Assembly (NCBI RefSeq): GCF_040807025.1
Contig: NC_090967.1
Span: 6,006,001 to 6,070,000 of the forward strand
Source of the DNA: Struthio camelus
Taxonomy: Eukaryota > Chordata > Aves > Struthioniformes > Struthionidae
Direction of reading: 5' to 3'
Length of the DNA: 64,000 nucleotides
This document shows, piece after piece, positions 24,006-50,276 of this stretch (position 1 is the first letter of the stretch; each line of letters opens with the position of its first letter). Below the pieces are notes generated by a model. That model made no database searches, was not told where the DNA came from, and worked only from the letters and a program-made list of their open reading frames with translations. The translations under genes and the position numbers were made by a program.

Positions 24006-27000
24006 TATGTTTACTGTTTTCTTCAGTAGAATGACTTGTGGCTGCCACAGAGGCCGCTGCAGAAAAGTACATAGTAGAAAGCATAAAAAGAAAGCAAACG
24101 TACCATAGAAAATCGGTAGGAAAGAAAATGCAGCTGTATAATACGTGAACTATAAATAGCAGGGAGTGCTGGTCTGAAAAGTGATTTGAGTTTTACATGA
24201 CGATTCTGTGTCGGTAATGATGTAAGGAGTATTAAGAGCCTTGTCTGACCCTTTCAAATACATCTGCTCTAGATTTTTCACTTCTTTTAAGAAACTAAGT
24301 AAATAGCCATCTTGATTTGGACAAGCAGGAAAAAACAGGTTCTCGCGTGCTCCGATGGTGCAGAAAGCTGGCAACGCACAGGTGAAGGCCGTTGCTCTTT
24401 ATTTGTTGCAGGTTTTCTACCTCTGAAATACGGAGTGTGTATGTGAGCGCAGTGGATTTCTGAAGGTGACAGGTAACGATACCAAATCGCAGAGGGAACG
24501 GGGTGCCTGCACCCCGTGTGCAGGTCAGGCTGCAGCGTATTCGCCCAGGCCTGTGTGTTACAGACGCCAACAGGAAACACGCGCAGTATGACGCTTCTAG
24601 ATGCGAATGGTAGTTTGACTTCTCTTCTGCCATCTCTATTTTAGAGTAGATGTATGGCAACTACGTTTAGAGTCTTCTGTCCTTGGGTTTCAAACACGTA
24701 GGATCTGTTCTGCTTTGCCGTGTGTGGTATCTTGTCTCGGAATAGCATCGCAAGGAGGTCCTTTGCTTTGAGAGCCGGGTTCAGACAAGCGCAGTGGGGC
24801 GGTGGCCTGGGGGGCCATGCGTTTGCATGAATTCTGCTTTCATAGTTGTCAGTTCTATAATTTCCTGGGTGTTTTCGAGGGGTAGCTCTTAATTTCTCTC
24901 TGAATTTTAGCCTTCCTCAGTTACTGGTATTTTCTCGGTGTGACTGCAGCGAAGAGCTTTCTGGCACAAGGCTGCGCGCTCTGCCTCAGCCCTTCCGAAC
25001 TAGCTCTGTGAAGGTTCTGCAGCCGTGCACATGCGGCACAGAGGAGCGGTTTTATTGCGCTAGACTAAACGCAAGTCTCAGTGTCGTCTTAGGTGTGGAG
25101 AGGTTGAGCTCCTCTGGCATTGGGTCCATTGGTTACCTTATTTCAGTGGGGAGAAAGAGGTGGCTTTCATGTTCATGTTGTTCAGCTGGACCCTGGAAGA
25201 GACTGGGCCCTTGCGCTGGCACTCGGGGCTGCTGCTGCCGCCTGCCCGAGCCATCCGCAGTAGTTCCCCTCGCTGTGTTTCCTGCAGCAGTACCGTTCGC
25301 CATCACCCTAAAAGAGGCATCTAGTGCATGTCGTGAGGAAACGGGGTGACCTTTTGCTGGAAAGGAAGCTGGTGTAAACTAAAGAGGGTTCCCCCCCCCA
25401 CCCCCAATAATCTTTCCTAAGAATAATCAGAACAAAATGTTAACTGCTCTTTCTCTTTACATAGAGGGGAGAAAACTTTCAAAAATCCATGTGAATCTGA
25501 AGGAGCTCTGTGGCTCCTTGGCATTTCTGCTTTTGTAAATCCCCCCCCCCCCACCCCCCCCAGCAGGTGAGACCTGGAGAACGGGAACCAAAGTGAAAGC
25601 GCTTGGCACCAATTCCTTCTACGAGTGGTACTGTGCGCTTGCAGTTTCCTACTTGTGTTCTGACCCCGACTATCTCCTGGTAACCAGCTTAAACTGTTGC
25701 TTCTTCAAGGTTGCATGTAATGTCTTGTAACTAAACAGTAGGCAGGGAAATGCCTGAATAACATTTTTGTTTTGTTTGTTTTAACTTGGCTCTTTTTACT
25801 TAAATTTTGCTATTAAGTAGCTACAGGAGAATAAAGTTAATGATATGTGTTGATTTTTCTGATGTATATTTTCTGCTTGCTAGAGAATCGCAGTGATCTA
25901 ATCTTGATGTTTTCTGGTGTGTATGAAGGTCCTATTTTGTTGATTGTGTTTAATCTAGTAAGTGATTCAGCTTTAACACAACGTAATTCAGGGGAGAAAC
26001 TTGTGGTAAGTTTGTTTTTTTTTTTTTTTTAAATAAGATAAAGGGGAAAAACCTTAGTAGTTCTTAACCAATATCCAACCATCTGCTATTATGATATGCC
26101 TGCTAGACCTACGTAGCAAGTTATCAGTATTAGTTCAGTAAGTCGTTACTTTGAGTTTGTCCAGTCCCTTGTCACTGTTTCTGAAGAGCTTTGGTGGGAT
26201 CACGCAGCAGGTTAGGGCAGCACCAGCAGAACCGCTTTCAGTGCACCTTTGAGCTTTGCAAAGGCTCGTAGCAGCCACAAAGACAACGTCCTCTTGTTGA
26301 AAGGAAGGGTGAATTCTGGAGAATACAATTCAACCCTGAAGCTGTTTCCCTGTAGTGCTGCTAAAAAAGCTAATGTGTCATTGGCAGAACTTTAAATACT
26401 TGGAACAAAAGCAAACGCCTCATGAATCTATTAGGAAACTGTCACTACAATATCTCTATATTTTCCTAAATACGGTGCTTGCCTTAAGTATTTATGCCAT
26501 CACAGTCGCAGACATGAGACGCTATACTCTAAGCAATGTCAGAACTTTAAGACATTTTCTCTGAGCATGATGATAAGATGGAAATGAAGATGACAGTTTA
26601 GACTCTTTTACTCCTTCATTTTGCCTGTCTTCAGCCTATATAACTTTCAGATATTTCTGTTACCTTTTAAAATTTGCAGATAGTATGTCCTTTTGATGGC
26701 TGTTAATGTGTTCAGTGTAGTGGCTTAATGGAGGCAAAACCGATAAAAATATCAGTAGAAAAATTAATCATAGTATTTGCAGGAGCTGTGCATGGGAATG
26801 CACTGTGTTTAGGGATAAGTCACAGTTTCCTACTGTCCTAATCTCTTCAGCTTTTAGGAGACTGGGCTCTGTCATTGCAGAAGGGCACATATTGAACCAG
26901 TTTGTATTGAAGCATTTACATGTTGACCTTGAGTTTGTCCCTAGTTCTGTGTTCTTTTTATTGAGCTCTTAACTAAAAATAATAGTCTGGGCAGTAGGTT

Positions 27001-30000
27001 GAAATATAGACTGATTGGGGAAAAATAACTATTGGGTTAATTATCTATTTCAAGTAGTTTCACCATCAACTAACAATTTTAGCTGTGTGCAGAAGGGACC
27101 TTTTTTTCTGAGCTGGTATAGGGATTAATCCTCTTCAATAAACAGGTTTCTTCTACACTGCCTGACTGTAAATCAGGAGCAGGCAGCTGAACTAGGCATA
27201 TTAGCATAAGTCCTCTGGAAGAATTATGAGTACTTAGCTTCCCACCCCGCATTCACCTGTAAAATCTGCTTCCGACATGTAAAATCTGCTGTGCAGACTT
27301 TGGAACCAGCAGGTGTGTGAAGATCTTTCAGCTTCCAGTCACTGATTCCCCTTAAGCAGGGTGTTGTCAAGATGTGTGTTTTTATTATTTCAAAGTGTTT
27401 TGAGTAAGCTAGCTCCTTTGCTTTGAGTTAATGGTTGGAAAGGAGCAATTCAGTATTGAACCTTTGCTCTTAGTGTGTTTACAACTGGAGGAGCTCACCT
27501 GGGAGCCTGGTGCTGAGCTGGGATGAGAGGTGGGACTCTGGGCAAAGTTCTGTGCATCAGCAGCTTGGGAGCCAGGGCACTGCAAGGCTTTGCTTTGTAT
27601 TTGCTTTTGTCTTGTTTTTAAGCTTGTCCAGGTACTGTCTTTTTGGAAGAACTTTGTATGTGTACATGTCCATGCCTGCCTACCCACCTAAAACAAGTGG
27701 ATTTAAAAACTGAGCAGTACTTTTCTATCCCTTTGGTGCTAATGACAGTGGCTTTCCTGTATTACAGTGTAAAGCTGAGCTTGACTTACTTATGTTTTAA
27801 TTGCAGTTGTAGCAGTGAAGGCAGTGTAGTCAGAAGACTTGAGCTTCCTTTGAACTAGTTTGGATGCTAGTAACTGTGGCAGAAAGCTCTCGGCGAGGGA
27901 ACTATTAACTCTGGGTTGATACGGGGAACTTGAGAATAGGTGCTGATGATGTACACTTCTCAGGACAAGACGTTAACCTGAGGTCTTGCACCAGAGCTAG
28001 CTCTGTAAAGGTTGTTTGAGTGAGCAGGCTAGTATGTACGTCTACGTGTCTGTGCCAAGTGCTGTGACTGCAGCCTAGACATACCCTGACTTTAAATGAA
28101 CAGGCATGTTCATGTTAATGTGGCTTTTGTTGCTCTTGTAATTGTTGGATTTTGTACTATTTAATGTGTTGGATCAAGTTTTGTTTTATAATATTAGTTT
28201 TGTGTGGCAGATGAGTCAGAATGAAGTGGGCCTTGCTATATTAGAAACTGGTGGGCGTCTAATGCTGGCAGATGAGTGAAATGACAATTGCTGTCTTAAG
28301 GGATTCTATCTACTCTTCTGCTAAGTGTTTTCAAAACCCTAAAAGATTGTTTTTATTTTTTTTTAAAACAACTCAAATCTTGTTTTCAAGATTTCATCTC
28401 TCAGTAGGAGATGAATCTTAGGCATCCTTCAGTAGGCATCCTACCTTAGAGAATCCTTCAATGAATAAATTAGGACAAACAGAACTTGGATTGCAACAGA
28501 CAGCTCTCAGCATGTGAATCAAGAGATTGCAGAATTTGTCCCAAAATCTGCCTTCCTGCTCTTGTTCCTGGAAATTTATGTTCTTCAAATGGAAGCTGTA
28601 TTTGAGCCATATGTTAACACACTTAATGAACAAAGAAGGAAACTGCGTTACTCAGCTCTCAAAAGTGTATCTGAAAATAAGACAAAGCCAAAATAGTTGG
28701 TACTTCTGCTGAAGAAATACAAGCCTCAGAACCAGAGAGCATAAAGGTCTCCTGAGACTGCTTGTCCTAAACTGAGTCAATTCATATCTCCTTTTTGTAA
28801 TTTGTACAGGGCCAAATGTTCTCAGGACTTGACACTCTTTTGCAAGAGCAGAACTAGTCACTGCTTTATGATTTCCAATTGCATTTCAAATGTCTCAAAA
28901 GACTGGGATTTTACCACTTCCTCTGGGAGATGATTCATTGTGGTGCAAGGGAAGGAAAGGAGGGGATTGATCTGTATCATGTTGCTTTGAGGCTACTATT
29001 CTATAAAACGCTCTCTAGTGGAATAGCTGTGTGACAACACATAAAATAAATAAATTTGCCTGACTGTGAATTTTTTTGTATGGCATATCGTTAGTTATAA
29101 CCTCATGCAGATAACGCTTTTAGATCTATTGAAGGGCACCCTTTTCTGCAAGTAAGCTGGAAATTTTTTAACTGCAACTGAGATTTTTAAATAGGAAAGC
29201 GTAGAGTTACAGGAAAACGTATATTCTGCTCCTGAGAATGTTGTTCTCTGCCACATTCAAATTTTGCTAAATCTTTATTTTAAAGATTAGTCTGAGACCT
29301 GTGCAGATTCATCCATCCTTCCGTTCTTTCCTTAAATGTGCAATAAAATTTCCCCCTGAATAAGCTTAAATTGTCAGAATTGAGTAATGGCTAAGGGAAG
29401 TCTTGGATAAGGCTTCAGCTGGTGGTAAGAGGTTTATATTTGTAATGAATCTTGACTAAATCTATGAAAGTAGGGCAGGGGTTTTTGGATGTGAAGGCAG
29501 TCTGAGCTAGTATCATTTAAAAAGCAAAGTACAAAGTGATATACTGAAAAAGTGCTGTACATGCTGTTGGTTCTCATTAGAGACATCTGCTTTCAGAATA
29601 CTGTATCTTACTCTGCCTTTTGAACTGCTGTATTTGTACAGTGAAATGTAAAGTTCATTTGTACATGTCCTATGGATTATTCAATCCAATTTTTTATACT
29701 GTGGTTTAGAAGAAAAGGATTAAAAGGTGTCCATTTATAAATCTAATTTAAGAACTAGTTTCTGCAGCTGTAATAGTAGAGTATCAGTATTTCCTTCAGA
29801 AATTTTACAGGCTTAAACTTACAGAAATTGAGTTGAATTATACCATACAAAGGGCAATTTTTTATTAAACAAAATCTGCTCTGGCTATTTGTCAGGAAAG
29901 AAAAGCAAGCAGTTATCAAGTATCTTTGCTTATGTATAATGTTACAAGCCTCCATTTGAAAGGAAAAGATTAAGCTCGGCTCAATTTTGGAATTTCTAAG

Positions 30001-30890
30001 ACATTTAAAAAAAAAAAAGTAAAATGGTTGTTCTTGCAGAGTAGATGATGAATATAAAAGTTGTAGGATAATATTAAGGGGGCAAAATGTTGTTTGGGGG
30101 GGGGGATAGGGCTTCCTTAAACAAGTCTGTCTTTATTTACTGGATCCTGAATATTCATGGCATGAGCATCTACACAGTCAGAAGATAACTACGTGTATAA
30201 ACATATTCTATACACATCCATCAATCTTTGGTCAGTGTTATACAGCATAGTAATTAAAATAACTGTATTTCGGCCAGCTACGAACTAGTAAGACGGTAGA
30301 TACTGAGGTTTTATTTTTGGGAGGAACTAATGTTTTCTTCTTACCTTATGAGCCACCCCTCCCCCACCCCCCCAAAAATCTGTGGAAGGATTCCTTTTAG
30401 AAGTGGAAGTAAAATGTATTAATACATGTGAAGGGCAAGTTAGATTTTAATAAAATTAAATACAGCTGCTTTTGGCAGCTTCTCTCATAGACTGGCAGCT
30501 AAAAACAACTTTATGTAGTTCATTGAGCTTGGGGAAAAAAAAAATCAGATTTATGCATTTTCAGAAACAGTATAATATACTGTTCTTTACAAGCTAAACT
30601 TTTTCTATTAAAATAATTTGTGGATTATTTCACTGATATATGCAATCCTATATTCAGCTACAGCTTTGGTGGCACAGGAACTCTGGAAAAATTGTCCCTG
30701 CGACATAAAACTTTTATTTATTGTGCTTTTCTATAGGTAAAGTGGAAAACTGAAGTTGGCTTTAAGTGTTTGCAATCTGAGAAATGATGTGAAAAAAAGC
30801 AGCTCAACTAAATGTACATTCTTTTCAATCTTTTCTTTTTTGTGTGAAGGCTTTTGTCTTTGTATCTTTGCATTATTTGTAAATGAAATG
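24006..30890. other. intergenic region between CRTC1 and COMP, no gene recognised
   Basis: About 7 kb. Contains C-runs at 25391-25405 and 25541-25561, a T-run near 26013-26031, scattered short frames on both strands (longest about 120 codons) with no recognisable domain, and no exon with convincing splice sites. Because it ends at a well-formed + strand poly(A) signal, part of it may be a distal CRTC1 3'UTR or a noncoding transcript. Confidence 0.5.
25391..25561. repeat. paired C-rich runs
   Basis: C9-A-C5 at 25391-25405 and C12-A-C8 at 25541-25561. The - strand is G-rich and could form a quadruplex. Confidence 0.8.
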
Positions 30891-30891
30891 T

Positions 30892-30897
30892 AATAAA
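30892..30897 (+). promoter_or_regulatory. distal + strand poly(A) signal
   Basis: AATAAA preceded by TGTAAATGAAATG (UGUA-type upstream element) and followed by CTGTTTTTGTCTCTG, a good downstream element. It implies a + strand transcript ending near 30915, of unknown identity; an extended CRTC1 3'UTR is the simplest guess. Confidence 0.5.
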
Positions 30898-30915
30898 AGT
30901 TCAACTGTTTTTGTC

Positions 30916-32789
30916 TCTGGCTGCTTAGCTTTTTCTTCCTTAGTTTTGTTTGTTGTTTGTTTGGCTTTTGACTGAAGGTTTTTCAGTGCTCATGTTTATA
31001 AGGAAACAGCAAAATCAAATTATTTTGGGTAAGCTGGCTTCTTACAGCTATGAAGATTGAACCCCCATCTTCCTCTTTAAGAGGAAACTGCACTCTAATC
31101 TAAAAGTTACAAAGTATGTGTTAAATCTCAAAATGTAAGCTGTCTCCAGATGTAGTCCCTTAAGTTCTTATTGCTCTTGAGGACAGTGGCATGACAGTCT
31201 CTGCTCTTTACATTTTTTTGGACTGCTGTATAGTTTTAGAGCATGCTATGGTAAGCAGCACTTACGTCTACCTTTGAATTGCTGGACTTCGGAAAGAGAC
31301 AATAAGTGTGTAAATGTTCAGACTTGCCTGATTAGATTGTCATCTGTGCAGGCTTTAACAGCTAGGTGTAACTTTAACTGCAGTAAATCCTGCTTTAGGG
31401 TGCTTGTCAAAATAGAGGTAAGTAGAGCCAGCGATGAGAAAAGTTTTAGGTTAATAAGACAGTGTTTATCTTTAGCTGGGACAGAATAACCAACTCTCTC
31501 TCTCAGCTTAGGCAATTATTTCATAGCTCTTTTGAATGGAATTAATCCTTTTCTGTTACCATTTTTTATACTTGTCTGTGGGAACCAGTCATCTGCAATC
31601 TGTGTTTGAACCTAAAGGACAGGTGTGCTGGGTAGAAAGCTGTCATTCTGATTCAATATATCTATCAATCGATCGTAACTAAATTGTTCTGCAGTAAGAC
31701 TGAGAGAATGCATGCCACTTGCTAGTGTAAATGGAAAGTAGCTCATTTCTGCTTTCAGCATGGTAACAAAGCATCTCTGGGCACACTGACGTTTGAAGCC
31801 ATTTCTTAGATGTGGTCTAATGTCCCTTCAGTCCATAAAGCTGTTTTGTACTTTGAGTTGGACTGACTCAGTTGCATGTCTTCCTGGTGAAGAAAGATCA
31901 ACTTACTTAATGGCTTTTTCATGGTAGTCTAGGATGGTAATTGAAGATGCTCTCAGAGTGCTGTGATCAGCAAGCTAACACTTGAAAGGAGCTAGTTAGC
32001 AAAACCAGTGTTCTTTTGCAGATCTTTGCTTCTGCCCTTGCCTCCAGAACATGAAATCCAAATGCAAATAGCTGTGGAGACTTGTGCTTGGTTAAAGTGA
32101 AGCTTTTGCTGTAAGCCAGCTTTCTGGGAGGAGAAGAAAAGTTTGGTCACACCTTGCTTGTTTGGTAACATTTAAGACACAGCACAGCCCTTGTACAGGA
32201 TTTAACATAGAGCCTTGCTCCAGAATGAAACTTAAAACTTGCAAAACTGCACTGTTAAGTAGTCAACAAGAACTGCCTTTCTAATGAAGCCATGATCAAG
32301 TTTCAGTACAATTAGCATGAACTGCTCTCCTGAAGCATCTTGCAGAATTGGGCTTTTATTGTCTTTAGGCAAACTAGAACGCTGCTACTGTTTACCTGGA
32401 AAAGACTGGGCAAGTAGTCCAAGCTGCTGACCACAGACGCCCTTGTGGCACATCTGTGTATTCAGCTCAAGTGAGCACCCGCGCTAGTAATAACGTCATT
32501 TTCCTCAGTTCCTCACCTATCTTATTTTTTGGACTCCTGGCACCGTGTCATAAGACAAACCTAGCATAAAGTCTTCATTTATAATTCTGAAAATAGCTAC
32601 CACTATCTGGAAAAGCCAGGTAGTACTAGAAGGAGTTTCTTGAATGAAAGATCCTGTGCATTTATGCTGCTAACAAAGTTGTTAATTCAGCTGTGGCGTC
32701 TGTAGCAGTACTACTGCTCTCTGCTTAGAGGGCTTCTTTGTTACATATTCATACCAGAAGCATATGGAAAGTGCAACATGCATGGGACA
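30916..32789. other. intergenic DNA between the two convergent transcript ends
   Basis: Unique AT-rich sequence. I see no exon, RNA gene or clear repeat. Confidence 0.5.
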
Positions 32790-33333
32790 AAGACGAAGTC
32801 TACTAGAGTATTTATTATCCAACATTCCAGAACAAAAATACTCTCCTTAAAGTGCTTTTTTATGTTTTGTGAGCAACTTGGACATAGGCTGCTCTCGCTG
32901 TGTGCTTTTCAGACCAGTGCCGAGTTTGGTTTGCAGTAGGTCGTGAAAAGAATAACATTCACACTTGAGAGCCTCTGAGGAGGGGAAAGATTCCTGGGAA
33001 ACACCCATGCTAAACTTGCTTCAACAATTCCAGCTACTGCTGGTAGCTCCTCAACACATCTTTTTCCATGTAGTGTAGAGAACTAGCGTTTACAGCAGCA
33101 TAGGCTTCTATTCACACTTGATGTCTACACCACTGCAATTCCAATATGTTTTCATAGCATTTAAAGAAAGTTGCTGCTGTAGAAAAGATGCCAGGTAATG
33201 CAGTGACACTTGGTGCTGTGCAGAGTGCAGTGGTACATTACTTACAGTTCTTTATACAGTATACCAGAGGCAATAGTGGGGCAGCTGAGCACTTTTTTTT
33301 TTTTTTTTAAAGCAAGTGTTTTTGGACAGACGT
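32790..33333 (-). other. COMP: COMP 3' untranslated region
   Basis: About 540 nt from the TAA at 33334-33336 to just past the AATAAA on the - strand (32811-32816). Includes a T16 run on the + strand at 33293-33308, which is A16 in the transcript. Confidence 0.55.
32811..32816 (-). promoter_or_regulatory. COMP: COMP poly(A) signal
   Basis: TTTATT on the + strand (AATAAA on -), the first such hexamer after the COMP stop, with U-rich TCGTCTTTGTC downstream on the - strand. Confidence 0.5.
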
Positions 33334-48925
<15,592 letters not shown>

Positions 48926-49140
48926 CTTTGAATCTACAAGCAGTCTGGATGTACGGCTTCTCTTGCAATGAATTTTTAACCTGCAGGTTTGCTCCTGCTC
49001 CCCATTAGTGTCTGTGGTTTGCTATTTATGAAGTTGCATTCCTTCCTCTGAAGTTCTTATTCTCTGATGCTGGACGAGGGGTGGACGTCATTTCTGGCTG
49101 CTAGTCCACAGAGAACGTTACAAAAGTAAACAATATGAGA
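48926..49140 (-). promoter_or_regulatory. COMP: COMP core promoter and 5'UTR
   Basis: Reading the - strand there is ATAAATA (49029-49023) as TATA box, AAACCACA (49020-49013) as a RUNX-type site just after it, a predicted start site near 48998, and about 70 nt of 5'UTR before ATG at 48925. Further up are TGACGTC (49090-49084), a near-CRE, and AACAAT (49129-49134, + strand), a SOX-type motif. RUNX and SOX factors drive skeletal genes in general; their use here is inferred. Confidence 0.6.
49023..49029 (-). promoter_or_regulatory. COMP: TATA box of COMP
   Basis: CATAAATAGC on the - strand, about 100 nt upstream of the initiator ATG. Confidence 0.6.
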
Positions 49141-49616
49141 AAGTCATCAGAAGTAGTTTAATTTTTTTTTTGACCAGCCTGTACCAAAATAGGTCAGAAA
49201 ATTCCAGAATTAAATGAATTCTTTTGGAATCAGAGTTTTTATTTCTTCTTCATAGACAGAGGATAGACAGATGATTCATAGCCCTATCCCTCACAGTCTT
49301 TTCCTTCTAAAACTGCTCACAAAAGCTATGGGACATCTGGACTTCACTAGAGTTTCAGAAAAGGCTCTTTAAACTCCCAAAAGACAGTTTTACCACTCAT
49401 GCTCAGGGGTAGAATTATTGAATCATCTTCTAACTCCAGAGAGGAGCTACTGCATCCTATTTCAGAAATGGATCAGCTAAATGTACTAGCCCTTAGAGGC
49501 TGATGTTCTTATTACCCCCTATCCCACCCTGGGGTTTTCTAAGGGCAGGATGCAGCATAGCGCTGACAGCATGAAGGAAAGGTACACTTTGCTGTTTCTT
49601 GTCTGTAAGGGAACGA

Positions 49617-49668
49617 GTCTCGATCCAACACTTTCCATCAGTCAGTCTCAGTCCAGCACTTTCCATCA
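49617..49668 (+). repeat. 24-bp direct duplication
   Basis: GTCTCGATCCAACACTTTCC-ATCA at 49617-49640 and a copy differing at three or fewer positions at 49645-49668, 28 bp apart. Confidence 0.8.
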
Positions 49669-50248
49669 AAAGACACAGAGTGGATTGAGAAATCCATTTA
49701 GGGACGCCAAAGAAAACCTGTCTATACAAGGGTCTTAAGCTACTACATCAAAGAACTTGCAAGCATAACTGCAACCTGTAAAAAGGTTAGTCTGAGGAAA
49801 AAAGACCAGTGAAATTCTCGATCGCATATTCTCACTGTTCAATTGTGAAATGTGCCAGCATAAGGATCATACAACATCGCTGGGGACACCACAAACAGGA
49901 AAGCCCCAGAAAACAGTAGCTCAGTCTTTAAACTGTTATAGCAGCAGGATTCTTGGATATTTACATGAACTTTTTTTCTCATTTTGACTTCAGAGACCTC
50001 CCATGTTCAGGAAAAGACTTCCCATCCCTGTGGCCATGCACAGTTTTTGAGGGTAACTGTGCAGTCTTGTACTCACTGGTGAGCATGCAAGCACGTTCCT
50101 CAGAGAAAGCCATAACATATTAGTTTTATATTATGTGAATGCTGCAACAGACAGATTTTACATTTTCTTGCACCAAAGCAAGTTTGTACTAAAAATAAAG
50201 TTAATTGCCTTGTGTTAGCTAGGTGGCCTTCATATGATTCTGCTTGTC

Positions 50249-50276
50249 ACATGAGATGACACATGTCATCTCATGT
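50249..50276. repeat. perfect 28-bp palindrome
   Basis: Arms ACATGAGATGACA and TGTCATCTCATGT (13 bp each, no mismatch) separated by CA. Could extrude as a hairpin or bind a dimeric factor; no gene context. Confidence 0.9.

Noticed and set aside
25008..25349. 113-codon + strand frame between the genes
   Set aside because: Cys/Gly/Ala-rich without a domain, no good splice or Kozak context, crosses a GC-rich patch.
28514..28696. 60-codon + strand frame MNQEIAEFVPKS... as a small protein
   Set aside because: Protein-like composition but no match I recognise, overlapping frames, and no exon signals around it.
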